Shown piece by piece: positions 42,815 to 55,610 of a DNA stretch of 64,000 nucleotides. The notes under the pieces were generated by a model. The model worked only from the letters and a program-made list of their open reading frames with translations. It was not told the origin of the DNA and did not search any database. The position numbers were made by a program, and so were the translations under genes. Within the stretch, counting starts at the first letter, position 1. Each line of letters begins with the position of its first letter. This stretch comes from Xiphophorus maculatus (taxonomy: Eukaryota > Chordata > Actinopteri > Cyprinodontiformes > Poeciliidae). The DNA lies in NCBI RefSeq assembly GCF_002775205.1, contig NC_036448.1, positions 4,986,572-5,050,571 of the forward strand, read 5' to 3'.

Positions 42815-44366
42815 TGAAATAATGTGCAAGTGGAAAAAGACACATTTTTTCCCATAACTTAGGAAGTGGGGAAAAAGGCCTTATGGTTTAACATTTGCAA
42901 GACATAAGACATTTTGTTTTGCAAAATCTTACCAAAAATACTTGCATGTTTTTTTTAAATATATTTTTTGTACATACAAAGCTGTTTGAACTTATTGCAA
43001 ACCATCTTTATATCCAATTCATTCTAGAGTAAATATTTCACTGCTATATAAATGCTGAGACATACCTTTCAAAAGCAGAGAAATGTGTTGTTTAATCCAA
43101 GGCAGCGAGAACAAGAACAACATTCTTCCTTGCCAAGACATTTAATGCTTCACGAGAACTCAGTTGAAAAAGCTGCTAGGAAGTCTTTATAGCTCTCTCC
43201 TACTGCAGCACACTTTCATATTTCTCTGACACCACTCAAGACAAAACATAAATAAAAATAAAAGGTTTGGCCCAGAATATGCATATGAATAAGCTGCAAG
43301 AAAAAAAAAGATGTTATTTGATTGTTGCAACCCTGGGAGAGAGAAGACATTTTTAATTTTCTACAATAAATTTTGTCGACTGATATGTGGGAAGACTCAG
43401 TTGAAAAATATCTGCATTAAGTTGTCACCAAAACCAAATTAATTTTAAGTCCAAAGGCTATGACTAAACCTGTGCATTGTGTTCAGATTTATTCTAGTTT
43501 GAATACCAAACTGCGTCAAAAACTGTGATGTTTGGTAAGAGATACGACCGGGAGACGTCCATTTTTCAAACAACAGCCAGGTCAAACTTTACTGAACCGC
43601 TTCCGTTTGATAAAACTGGAAATGGCGAAATTATTCTGTAAAATAATGTTAACGTGAGTGGGGTGTGTCGAATTCCACCGTGAGGGAGGCTGGTGGCGCC
43701 TATCTCCATCAGGCAGGAGACTGCCATCACAGGGCAACAAAAGAATGCATGCACGCTCAAAATATTCAGTTTTAACCTAAATTTATTTGTATTTGTTCAG
43801 ACATCCAGTTTCTGGGTGAATCTCTCCAACCAGCTTTTTGGTGGGCTAAACATGAACAGCTTGACCTCATTTATGGGGGGTTGAAAAAGGCCAAAACCTA
43901 CTTCATATAATCCACATGTATTGAAAAAACAGATTCACGTAGGCGTGTACACAAATGTGAAATAACTTCTAACATTAGATGTTGGAGGAATAACTTTACA
44001 GCGGCAGCTCCGTGATTTTTTTCCGGTGTTTATGTGTGGCGTCGGGCGAATGTCCTCGCATGTGTCCGTCTCTGTTTATAGGTAATATATGATGTCCAAG
44101 TGTTGTTCTTGGGCCTTCCATGTCTTCATACTTGAGCTTGAAAGCATGTCACGGCATGTCACTTGGCTGAAACCCAACCCTGCCCCCCACCTACTGTCTT
44201 CTTCTTCACGGCCTCCCACTGCCTGCTACCCCCCGCCGTCAGCTGAGCTCAGAATGTGCCCCTTCAGCTTCTAGGCCTGAACTATGGCACACGTTGCCAC
44301 CGTCGCCTGGAAACAGACCTGCAGTACAGCTCAGGATAGTGCGGTGAACATTTGCTGCTGGTGTGT
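42815..44366. other. Intergenic, no gene seen
   Basis: A/T-rich after the repeat remnant at 42815-42850. Nothing functional is supported. Confidence 0.5.
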
Positions 44367-45022
44367 TAGCTGCGTTTCCGTTACAAACGCGAGGAAAACT
44401 TTTGTCGATACTCCACCGACGTCAAAAATAGACAACAAAAAAAGCGCAATTGCGCAGTTTCCGTTAAATGACATTAAAATTACATGCGAATAGGCTTGTT
44501 CATGCAATGAATCATTAAAAATCATGTAAACAGTTACTGTTAGTGTTCGGCATCCATCAGCCATCGGAGGTCTCGTTGGCATCTTATTCAGTCGTTGGAG
44601 TGGCTACGTATGCGGCGTTTTGGGGAAATTGGAGTGTGTAATTTTACAGAAGAGATTCAACACGTTTGAATGGCACACAGCTTTTTATGAACTGTGTGAT
44701 TCTGTGAGAGCTCTGTTAGAGCCAGCCGCACATTGGCCGTAAAAAACCAAACTATCCTCCCCCTACTACTTCTTGTTGTTTTCTTTGGCCTTTCTGCCAG
44801 TAGTAACATCCTGCTGTTGATCGCGAGACTCGTGTGGCGCGAAAAAAGCGTTTACGATGCAGTTCTGCGAAATACATCTATTTTTATACGGCCGAAAAAC
44901 CACCACATCCTACCGCAAAAACCTTTGATCAAAAAACATTTTTCAAAATTGTTGTGTTTTCGTTAAGCAAATTCATTTTCCTACTTTCAAATTGCGCACA
45001 TTTAAGATTAGTGGCAGCTGTT
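44367..45022. mobile_element. TIR element of the TAGCTGCGTTTCC family, copy 2
   Basis: Left end TAGCTGCGTTTCCGTTACAA at 44367. The inner phrase AATAGGCTTGTTCATGCAAT with AATCATTAAAAATCATG parallels copy 1. The right end is degenerate (GTGGCAGCTGTTA near 45011). It is about 650 bp, longer than copy 1, with no transposase. Confidence 0.6.
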
Positions 45023-46923
45023 ATTTATTTTTTGTCTTTCTGATGTTCCTTCTCATTATCTCTTTGAGTAGCTTGAGGACAGGGCTGACTTGTTTGTTAA
45101 ATCTCAAGTCTCTGCACCCCCAATCCCGGCAGCCCTGATGGGATCATTGGAAGCTAATCGGAAGATTAACAGGATCGGCTGATACTGCAAGGATGCCTGC
45201 TGCCGGTTAGCTGATGTGACTCATCTTGATATCCTCAGCCGCTTTGTCACCAGATTGCGAGGACACCGTGTGCGAGTTTGAAAGCAGCAGGCAGATGTTT
45301 CTCACTGTTAAACGCAGAAGGAAACTCCTTTTGACACAAACTTTCACCCTGGAATCGGCGTGGAGCGACCGACAAAAGAGCCAGTAATTCTTGTGAATTA
45401 ATTGCAGTTTGGACGTTTTGCTGGTCGCCAAGTTCAGGAGAGGAAGTTTAAAAACGGAAGCGCCGGGGAGACGTGATGCGTGTGGTGTTGAGGAGATTAT
45501 TAGGTCAGTGTGGTTTAGTGTGTGGTATGTGAACTCTAGGGTGAAAATATGAAACAAGTGTTAATCCCCTTATTCAAGAGTGTTAAATGCGTACGTGATA
45601 AACCCCGGGCCGTCAATCTCTTCGCCAAAATAAGCCATAAAAACTGAATCAATTGCACAAGACAATGGCACGCTAAAGTAATGCTTGCTTTTTTTTTGTG
45701 GGTAATTATCATCAGATGTTCAAGTTTGATCCGATTGCCGTACGTTGGGAAAACCCTTTGCAGACACATCATAACAGCGACTTGTTTAGCTTACCAGTGT
45801 CTGTGTCACTGTCTTGCATTGTAGCCTTGAGCAAACTGCGCGTCCCTAAAGTCCTTTGTACCATAGTGTGCTGCCATTCATGGCCAATAAAGGGATACAT
45901 AATGGTCCTGGCAGTGCGCTCGACATTCACCATGGTGAAACTGTGGGGTTTCCCTAATCGGCAGCCAGAACCAGCACACAAAGCATGCAGCGGTCCTGCC
46001 AGAGGCAACTCAACTGCGGGCAGAGCGCAGGGCGGCTTTGGTCTGGACCCCGGGACCCTGCCATTGTGGAAATGTAAGTAGGGACAGTGTCTGAACGGCT
46101 TGACTTGGAACAGAAAATCCTTGGAAAAACCAAAACTATGAGCTTCAAATAGCTGGGCCCTGGGAAACATAGCTTGTTCTTTTAAGGAGGTCAAAGAGAA
46201 GCCAGAAAAGAGGGGAGAGGGAAAAAAAAGAAGAAGTACAAACCAATGTTTGACGGAGGGAATGTCAAATTGGAGGCTACTGTTACTATAGGCATCAGCA
46301 AAACTGACATACCGTTTTATTTATTTATTTTTCCCCAAGAACTTTGGTGTCTGACTGCGTCTCGTTTGTATAAGCGTGGCCTGCTTCTCCTTCCCCCCTC
46401 GTCGTCTGAATTAGCACCCGGTGGTCATACCCACCACTCATCGTCTGCCACTCTATTTTGCCTGAGCTTAATCTCACTAACAGAGGTGACAACTGAGGTA
46501 CTCGTGGCATGCCGCCGCGTAAAGTCTACCAGCTGAGTGTCCGAGGTATGCAGAGGACGATGATCCATTTGGTTTCATCAGCCTGTTTCTCCGGAGCCTC
46601 CCCGCCCCTGTGCAAGTTCCAAATAAAGGTTTGAGTATGTGCAGCGCAAGCAGAAGAGATCTGCAAGTTTCTTCTTCTGCTACGAGTATCACTGGTTTAA
46701 GATAAAAGCAGATTGCAGATCTTGTATAACACAGAGGAAATACAAATGTTTTGAAGTTGTGGATTTTTAAAAAATACATCCATTTGCGTAAATCTTTTAA
46801 TAAGTGATGCAGACGGTGCTAGAATGACGAAGCCAAGGTGTATTCATTTCTCATTATTAGATTTGACACAAGCGGATAGTTTGTCTTTGCCGACGGCGTA
46901 AACTTAGATTTTCCGAGACACAA
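45023..46923. other. Intergenic, no gene seen
   Basis: Mixed composition with moderately GC-rich parts (45960-46070). Overlapping open frames occur on both strands here, but none shows a family motif or splice context. Confidence 0.45.
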
Positions 46924-47175
46924 TAGCTGCATTTTTCCTTTGCAAATGTGCGCAGCACTTTGTCGATATTCTGCTAATGTCGAAAAAACCCCACAATTTT
47001 GCAATAGCGATAAGAAACGCAATTAAAATCACACACAACTAAGATTGTTATTAAAAATCATCAACCTCCAAGCACTTCCGGTTGTCCTTTTCTTTGTCTT
47101 TGCTTCCAGTTGTTGATCACGTGACTAGTGTGATGCCAGAAAATGTGCATGTATGTGCAATTGATGCGTTGAGCA
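46924..47175. mobile_element. TIR element of the TAGCTGCGTTTCC family, copy 3 (partial)
   Basis: Left end TAGCTGCATTTTTCCTTTGC at 46924. The inner phrases TTTGTCGATATTCTGC, AATTAAAATCACACACAAC and ATTAAAAATCATCAACC align with copies 1 and 2. The right end is not found; the limit given is where similarity is lost. Confidence 0.5.
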
Positions 47176-48745
47176 ATGTCAAGTTCTCCATGATCTCCTG
47201 CGTCCGTTCTTGGCAACATCTCAAGAACACTGAGAAACCGATCATGAGCATTCAACAAAAGATGATGATCTCGGTGTCTTGAGAAAATGATTGTCTCCTT
47301 GTTATAAATGGGAGAAAAATCTAATTGTCTCGAGGAAACGGTCATTGTTATTTTTGTGATAACGTCATAGATATCTCGTTATATCGAGAAAAAGAAGTCA
47401 TGCGAGTACAACCTCTCTCGGCTTTCGTACCGACTCACGTAAAACGGGGCAATGTAGTCGGATTTACATAAGACTACATACACTACATAAGAAAAAGTGT
47501 CTTTTTATGGGGCGTGTTTAAATATCTGGTTTTAGTTTAGAAAACAATTTGAATTCTCTGTGAACTTTTTAAAACAATGACCTTAGGTGTTCTGGACGGA
47601 GTCCGACCGCTCTGTCACAGAACGGCTAAGTCACGCAGCAGTCAGCCCCACCTGCATGCTGAACCAGGATGCGCCGCGGCGCTATAAACGGACAAGTCAC
47701 GGGTGTCGGCGGGCCGAGGATCCATGGCTCGGAGCCTCACTGGAGTCGAGAGAGAAAACCCTCTCTTTCTCCATAACACACGCAAACAAACGCAGCCGCA
47801 CAATCGCCGGCTTTCATCCAGAGTAAAACTGAAAAGCCGAGAACTCTCTCAAGCTCCTGGGTAGTTTCGCCCCCCCAACACCCAACTCCCCCTCCTATGA
47901 AAGGACACTACTCTACTCTGCTACACAGCCATCACATTAGCACTATAACTCTATTAGGCACAGCTCCAGGACACACCAAGCAACCCGTAGTCCACAAAGG
48001 CATCATTGTCAGTAGGGACGGCGGCCATTGTCGTCCATGATGCAGGATTTATCCCCCTCCTCCCATATTGGGGACCTTCAACTCTGACCTCAGCTGCCAT
48101 CTCACATGCTCTGGGCCCAGGAGCTTGTGAGGCCTTCACAGTCTTAAAAAAAAGAAGAAAAAAAAAATCTCCTTCACAATGCCTCAAGCTTACTTAAGTG
48201 GTTTCTGTCAGCTGCGCCAGTGTTGGGGTTTTTCAAGTTAGCGTCAGCATGGGCAGGGAGAGTAGGGGGTGACAGCGAGAGGACGGAGTTGCGGTCGGAC
48301 TGCTTGACCCATAGAAGAGGTCACTTGCATGGCATGAGAGGAAAGGAGCTGTCTAAATGGCTCCTTTCTCTCCCCTTGTCTCTCTTCGGGTCCAGGGCCG
48401 GGCCAGGAGAATCTGGATAGTTATTTATGAGTGTGTGGGAGAGCAAGTGGAGTTGCACTAAAAAAAAAAAACCACCACCTCTCTTTGTTGCAGGGCCCTG
48501 GGCTGAGGTTCAAATCACTGGCTCTGTCATGTATGCATGCAAATGCAAGCGCTCATGCACTTTTATGAACTCCGTTCCAGAACACGGGACAGGACGTTGT
48601 TGGGAGGCAGATCTGGGGAATAGCTATCAGCGGTTCAATCGAAGTCCTGGAGGCTTTTAAAACTTGAGAGAAACTAATATTGTTGCCAAGTTTTGTTTTT
48701 TCCCCCCACAGACAATGTTTAAATGACTTTTCTTTTTCATGTTAA
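47176..48745. other. Intergenic, no gene seen
   Basis: A GC-richer part lies at 47600-47860. Small open frames without family similarity; nothing else supported. Confidence 0.45.
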
Positions 48746-49030
48746 GGTGGTCCGAATACAGTGCCTTGCTTGAATAGTCGGGCCCTTTGTAGTTTTTACA
48801 GCCTCAGGCCGGATTTTATGACGGACCAACACAAAGTAGCGCATAATAGCGAAGTCGAAGGACAAGTACACACAGTTTTCAGCGTTTTTACAAATAACGT
48901 GGAGGAGCTGTAGAGATTTATAGCTAATATGGGAGAACCTGTCTTTAGTTGTGGATTACACAAATGAAACCCAGTAGAGGTCCTGCTCTAAATGTGCCAC
49001 AAACCATGTAGAGGACACAACATGAGGAAG
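48746..49030 (+). repeat. End of a Tc1-type element
   Basis: TACAGTGCCTTGCTTGAATA, GGACCAACACAAAGTAGCGC and GAAGTCGAAGGACAAGTA follow the end region of the same Tc1 family as 9960-10090. No transposase part is present. Confidence 0.5.
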
Positions 49031-49239
49031 GTGTCCATTACATTTTGTAGATGTGTTTTTAAGTTTTTCTTTATGATTCTATATGACTTTATTTCACTAT
49101 TTTATGATCAACTGAAGACTTTGCCCTGAGCTTCACCTTCCATAGGTTTACAATACTAAGCAGAACTTACAACAGATGTCTTTAGATTAAAATATATTCA
49201 TGTGTTTGAAGATTGAAAAAAAATGTGGGGGAAAAAATG

Positions 49240-49812
49240 CACATCTGGGAGTATTTTTTTTACTACCCTGTACTTTCCCCTTTTACATGAGTCATTTTAT
49301 TGTGAAAATGTTGCTACTCTAACTTGAGTAAACCTTCTGGATTCTTTACCCACTGTGAGTAACTTGACTGAATGAAGAACAAGCTTGTTGTAGCCAAAAT
49401 TTCTCCAGACACAGACACACACAGACCTGCGTTAAATTTGTTACATTTTTATAAATTTGTTACTGAAAGAAATTGATTTGGAAAAATGTTACTTTTGTCT
49501 GTTTTCATAATTATGTTTTTTATTTTAATTAGTTTCATTTTGGTCCTTAAAATACCAAAATTTCCACATAGCCTTGTATTTTGGTCCGGCTGATTATGTT
49601 TTTTGTTTTTTTTTTAAATAAAATGTAATGTACCTGAGTCGCCTTTTTACCAAATACTTTTTTACTCTTACTTGAGTTGGAAGGCTACTTTTACTTTTAC
49701 TTGAATAACATATGTTGAAGTAGCGCTACTCTTACTCGAGTAAAAGACTTGCAATTCTATTTGTATGAAGGATTAAGATAAGATAAGAGAATTTATCCCA
49801 TAGGAGAAATAT
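49240..49812. repeat. Dispersed fish repeats (ACTTGAGTA type and LINE-like tail)
   Basis: From 49240 to 49755 there are several phrases such as CTACTTTTACTTTTACTTGA and TACTCGAGTAAAAG, typical of a fish non-autonomous element. At 49768-49812 the AAGATAAGATAAGAG tract followed by TTTATCCCATAGGAGAAAT resembles the tail of a fish non-LTR retrotransposon. Both are degenerate. Confidence 0.45.
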
Positions 49813-50789
49813 ATCTAGGAAGCAGGGACAAAACTGTCCCTGCTTGACTCAGGAGGGTTGAAAACACATGTACGGAGCTGAATTGGAGCAATGAATTTTG
49901 TAAAACAAGCAAAAAATCTATTGGAACTGAAACAAAAAGATTTGAAACTGAAGAAAAATAACACCCCCCTCAAAAAAAAAAAAAAAAGAAAACTACTTCT
50001 CAGATTCAATTGTTTAAAAAAAAAAAAAAAAAAAAAAAGTTCGTTTTTTTTTTTTCTTCTATTGAACAAACTTTATGGCCTCAATTTAGCTCCATACATA
50101 CGCACACCGCATTTTTCAACTTTTTATTTGTGAAAACGTTGAGTCCCATGTGACAACTTCGTGTTTGTCTAGCACACAAAATCTCAGTGAAGTTGCGTCT
50201 ACCTGACGACATTTGAAAAAGACATCAGGCAACAAGGATGATTAAAGACTTCCTTGCTTGTTCGGAAACCTCACTGAGATAGTTAGCGCTTACATCGCCG
50301 CTACAACTCAGCTGCACCCTGATACATGTTCCTCCCCAGTTAAGAAATTTCTCAAAGCACCAAGACGATTGGCTCGGGTCACATAATCCTCATGAGCTTG
50401 ATGTCCCAGAGAATAAATTAGCTTGGCCTTCTCAGAACTGCAGAAAGTTACAGAGAACAGCGCTGCAGCGCCCTGCCAATGTAACACACACCACATTTTC
50501 TTTCTTTCTTTCTTTTTTTCCCTGACAAATTTAAATTAAGCTTGAATTTCATGCTGAAGTCAAATGGTCATGATGTCATGGTTTTGAGGACAGAATGACT
50601 CGGTTTGTCTGTTGACTGAGAAGGCCTATTCTTGCATGTTTGGGTGGGAGTGCAGCATATAATTGCAGAGCGGGTTAGCATGAGGGGAGGGAGGCAGGGG
50701 GAGAGAAGGGAGAGAGTTAGCACGCAACATGAGTTCTGGCCCACAGTTGCTAGTGTGGGTGCCAAGCTCGTCCAGAGGACTGCTCTCTA

Positions 50790-50832
<43 letters not shown>

Positions 50833-53800
50833 CTGGTTCTGCTGCGCCTTGAGGCCAGCCCTGTTCCAAGACACATCTTTCATTTGCACACGCTGAATAG
50901 CTTAGGGGGAGCCCAAGGCAGTTTGGACAGGGAATGATCTGGCTTACTGGACTTTTTTTTTTTTTGCTTGGGTACTAGCAGGGTTGGTTGAGAGTTCAGT
51001 TCCTTTTTTTTTTGGGCGGCGGAGGGGGGAGTAGGGTAGTCTCACTTTTTTGGAGAAAACCAGCATCGCATTGTTTTCGTTGTCAAGTAAGTTGTTAGGG
51101 AGCAACCGAACCGCTGTACACGTGTTCCAGCCATCCGAGGATTACACTGATCCAAAAATCTGACAGTAAGGGGAAGAGAATGGAAAGCTTTGTCGGCCTT
51201 TTCACATCCTCTTGGTGGGAGGTAGAAAGCCAGGACCTCTAGACGTAGGCTCGCTCTGGTGGGTGTTAATGGGTGGGAGAGAGAAGGGGGTGGGGGAGAG
51301 TGTGAGAGCTCTCAACTGCCAACCAGATGGACAAACCCCATCCTGTGTATTTAGGGAGATCATATGGGATAACCTCGCGAAGAACAGATTGACATTTTGC
51401 TGACAAAACAAACCGACTCTCCCTCCACCCCCCTTTGGCCAACCCTCCGGTTTCGGCACGCAAGAACACGCCACTGCCACCTCATTGCTCCGCATGCAAA
51501 CTCCCAGGAACAACCACGTTGGCCACAGCAGGTCTTAGAGAAGTTATTTTAACATGTGCCGCACACTCAAGACAAGAGCCATAACAGTAAAGGGGATGAC
51601 AGGACGGGGGAAGCTAGGATTACGCGACTACTGCACAAACAGCAGCAGCATCAGTGACCCGACACAGTAAATGACACAGCCTTGAGCCGCGAGGAGGAAC
51701 AAATAAACCAATTTTCTGCGTCATGCGTCGGGATTTAATCCAGTCTTTCCAGGGTCATAGTTTGGGATGCGCCTCCCTTCAGGGTTAAAAATATATACCC
51801 TGTCATCTGTGGGCGGCTCTAGAGAGGGACCGGTGTCCCTGTAGAACTGGCCCTGGTCATCGCCCCTGTACTGAAGAGATGAGGTTATGTTAATGTCCTA
51901 TGATGATGTGCACTGTTCATTTGGACTGGTTTCATATTTTTCATCATCACAATTTCACTTTAACAATGAATTAAAAGTTAAGGTGTCACATTTTTAGCTT
52001 TGGCTAATTAGACGTAGGATTACAGTTGCTGTGGCGTGTTTATAAAAAGTGCGGTATTGTGTAAAATCGACTTTTTTGAGGTTTACATAATGTTATGTTA
52101 CTTTTTTCATCTAAACATATCTGGGTTGTTGCTTTGATTTGTTCATTCATGTTTGAGAAATCCTTTAATCTCCCGTGGCAACCATTCAGATGCGCAAAAC
52201 ATCTGGCTGGACTTAGCTCCGCCTTCGAGGCCCAGCTCCTCCTCAGACCTGCAGTTTCCAAGGTTTCACCTCACAGAGCCCTTCCCCACCTGTCCTCCAC
52301 TCAGCTCCTTCAGACTAGCCAGCCGCAATTAGCAAAGACCTGGTGGATCTGCGCATCAGCTGAGCTCATCATACGAGCTACTTCTCAGGGAAACACTGGT
52401 AAAAACATGTTAAAGGGTTAATATGTTGTGATGACTTCCCGAAGGCAGAGTTTCAGAAAGAGAAATAGTTTCTTAAAGAGACAGAGGCACAATTTAAAAG
52501 TGTTAAATCACAAAGTCAAATTTCTTTTAAGTCATATGCACAACATTTTATAACTGACATAGTTTCTTGATTGTGCAATAAAATGGCACTGTACCTGTAA
52601 AACACTTAATACTGCCCCTTTAGGAACGCACAATATAAAGCTGCTTTAATCTACTTGTAATAGTCTAGACAGGTGATTAGGTAGTTTACCATGTTGACGA
52701 AAAAAAGAAAGAAAGATGCAGAAGTTCATCAGACTGCACAATGCGCATGCGGCCCCGCCCTGCTCCGCTCCTATCAATCACACATCCCAGAAGATTCCCA
52801 TTTGACCCACCCTGCGGTTACAACAAGTGGCAAGACGGAGCTGGAAGACGTTAAGCGAAAGCTAAAAACGGGAGAAGTAACACTGCTTACGTGCTAAAAT
52901 TATAGACTATAAACGAAAGCAGTAAAAACTTCATTAAAATAATATGTCAGGTTTACTTCGGGCTCGGCCTACAATTAAAGTTAATCAGTCGGGTTGGATC
53001 GAGTTTGGACGCCATGTCTGCAGGCTCAGGCTCGGTCGGGTTGCTCTTTGGCTCATATATTAAACAATGAATTATTGCTCTTGTTCTTTTGTTGTTGTTT
53101 GTTTGTTTGTCTGTTTCATTTTTTGTTTGGTGCACCCAAGAAAAAAAAAAACAACTTTCCCCACTGGTACCCTTGATCTAGAGCCGCCACTGCTATCCTC
53201 TGTTTGACTTTAATTGACTTGACCTGGGGATGGAGTTTGGGTACTGAAAGAAAAATAAAAATCCCATGCCACGACTTAATTACATTGTTGCAACCGTTTA
53301 AATGTCATCCTAATTCAATAAAGGAACACTGTGCTGATAAATCAAATGTAAGCAGATTGTGCTACGTGATGTTATTCATTCTCCTTTTGCTCGAGTTAGG
53401 ATGGTTTACCGAAGATGGGATCACATTGGGACATGAAAGGAAAGAAAATTATGTAGCTAAATGAACAATAAGAAGAATGCAGTACTCTATTACATTTTTT
53501 TTGTATCTTTCCAGTGCGGGTCATATGTGTCCCAGGTGATTTATGGGTTATGATAAGAACCCCTCCACAAACCAAACTTTTTCACAATATAAATACAGCT
53601 CTTACGCACGCTGCCTGTTCCAAAAATACTGATTAAGATGTTGGTGTATCGTGTAAGTTAGATGAATGTGGTCCTCCCCCTTTAACAGTGGGTGCTGATT
53701 TTGTTCGTAATCTCGGCACACAAGATTCTGGTGGGCAGATGACCGGCCGGTAAAAGTGCTGACTTGCACAGGCTGACTTTGTCAGGGTGACACAAGCAAA

Positions 53801-54140
53801 GAATGTGTTTCTTGTGACTTGAGTTGTTTTTTTTTCTTCTCTCCCTCCTTTTTGCAAAATGAACCTCTAATTCGTTTCGTGCCGGCATGACTAAGATAAA
53901 AGACAGAATTGGCAAAGAAATCGGTTCATCTTTTATGACGTACACGGGAAGGTAGACCGAGATTTACGATCGTTTTAGTGTCATGATGTTAACTGTACGG
54001 AAAATCAAAAATACATAGTTGTGGAGGGATAATAAAATTGTAAACTGTATTTGCAATGCTGTATATGCTACATTGCAAAACATATTTGCTTATCTGCCTT
54101 CATACAGACGTGAACTTGAGTTATATCCCATTTCTTAATA
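49813..54140. other. Intergenic, no gene recognised
   Basis: A-run-rich sequence (49970-50050) and a (TG)19 microsatellite at 50792-50829. GC-richer DNA at 50600-51500 has open frames on both strands but no splice or family support. From about 51805, and near 53175, GGCGGCTCTAGA/TCTAGAGCCGCC phrases belong to one dispersed repeat in opposite orientations. Confidence 0.45.
50792..50829 (+). repeat. (TG)19 microsatellite
   Basis: Uninterrupted TG dinucleotide run. Confidence 0.95.
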
Positions 54141-54149
54141 GATAGAATC

Positions 54150-55610
54150 AATATCCTCAATCTTTGTGGATGTAACAACTTTAACTATCGACTTTCACAA
54201 AAGGGTGTAATTTTTTGAACTATGTTACCATTCTTCTAGAGTTAAATAATGAGGTCAGACACTGGTGTTGGACCTGAAGTCCTCCACTCGCATTTATCCC
54301 ACATTTTGTTCTGTTGGGTTGAGGTCTGGACTCTGTTCAGGCCTGTCAAGTTCTTTCCCACCAAACTCTATCAGTCATGTTATGAGTCAGCGAGTTTGTC
54401 ACATGTCCATAAAGACCTTGTACACAGCTATGTTTGAACCTCTTAGCTGTCATGATGACACACGGTATCCTAACGAACCCATTGACCTACATCTACGTGT
54501 TTTGAGAGCGACAGTTAAGGAGTTAAGAGGAAGGGACTGTCCCAAAACTGTTGCCACTAATTTGGGAACGTGAAATTGTCCCAAATGTCTAGGTTTGCTG
54601 AAACATTAGTTCTCCCTTTTATTGGAACCTTTTATTTGACTCAGTTAAGTCAGACCAGACTCAAATCCAGACTCCTCCATCTTCTGGCCTCTATATTCTG
54701 GCAGTGGCAAGCTTTACACCACTGCATCCAACACTTATATGGCATTTTATGATAGATGTATGGATGGACCGGAACACGTACGGCCATCGATGCCCATTCC
54801 ATGAAGTTCTCTACACACTATTCTGGCAAAAAAACAGCCCATTGTTCTACACTACTGACTTCGTACAGAGTGTCTGGATTCTCGACTACTGAGAAACAAT
54901 TGCTTGCTGGAGGCGTGGACTATGTTGAAGTCTTACATTTTTCACAATAGCTAACGTTTGCTCGTGACATATGCAATGCACCAGTTTGACGCCATCGAGC
55001 TTACTGTAAATTGCCTGCGGTGTAAACAGCCAACTCCCACTGCGAAGACAGAAGTGCAGATCTGAACAAGATGGTTGTTAATGTTAATTCGATATTTGGA
55101 AGCGTGTCCAACACGGACTGAACGGATTTGTTCACTTCCTCTGCGGCCATTTCTAAAGCTACAGGCAGACTGTGATTCTAAAACAGCTCAGAAAATCGAC
55201 GTCAAAACTTCTTCTGTTTGCTAATTGGTCCGGTTGAACGTTAGCGGAGGGAATCCAAGTCAAAGAAAAAAAAAGCCCAGACTGTGCGAGACTAAAATTG
55301 AACAAAATTGCGTTGTAAGGCAGTGGCCAGGATACTACACACTGATCTTTAGCTAATCTGAAAGACACATAAAGTTCGGCGGCCTGTAGCTATTGAAAGA
55401 CCTCGGTGCTCTATGCATCCGCTTTTTATATTTCACACTGCCTACCACTTCATGGCTGAGTTACTATCATTCCCAATCATTTCCACTTTGTGATAATACG
55501 ACCTAGACTTGACTGTGGAGTATACAGCAAAGATCTCACTGACGAATGTCTTTGTGTTACCGGTTATGGAGACTGGCGATGAGGTACGCCACAGTTTTAA
55601 TGCATCCAAC
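54150..55610 (-). mobile_element. Second Tc1 family relic, antisense, interrupted by another element
   Basis: Plus-strand text GAGGTCAGACACTGGTGTTG, TTGAGGTCTGGACTCTG, GCCTGTCAAGTTCTTTCCCA and CATGTCCATAAAGACCTTG is the antisense of a fish Tc1 transposase C-terminal half (the SIKTWMDE and DWPAQSPDLNP region). ACCACTGCATCCAACACTTA, CATTCCATGAAGTTCTCTAC and (after a 515-bp insertion) AGCTAATCTGAAAGACACAT, CCTACCACTTCATGGCTGAG continue it. Stops and shifts are numerous, so it is inactive. Confidence 0.65.
54824..55338 (+). mobile_element. About 500-bp dispersed element, copy B
   Basis: It splits the Tc1 relic between CTCTACACACTATTCT and the AGCTAATCTG phrase. It matches copy A: GAGAAACAATTGCTTGCTGG, GTAAATTGCCTGCGGTGTAA, GAAGACAGAAGTGC, CGATATTTGGAAGCG and AATTGGTCCGGTTGAACG, ending AAGGCAGTGGCCAGGATA. 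The host text repeats near the edges (CACACTATTCT left, CACACTGATCT right), which could be a degenerate target duplication of about 8 bases. No coding capacity. Confidence 0.6.

Noticed and set aside
42471..42857. 128-codon open frame on the plus strand
   Set aside because: It lies within the solo LTR and its composition follows the LTR; no family similarity.
45698..46194. Overlapping open frames of 127 and 141 codons on opposite strands
   Set aside because: Opposite-strand overlap in moderately GC-rich DNA is expected by chance; no motif was recognised.
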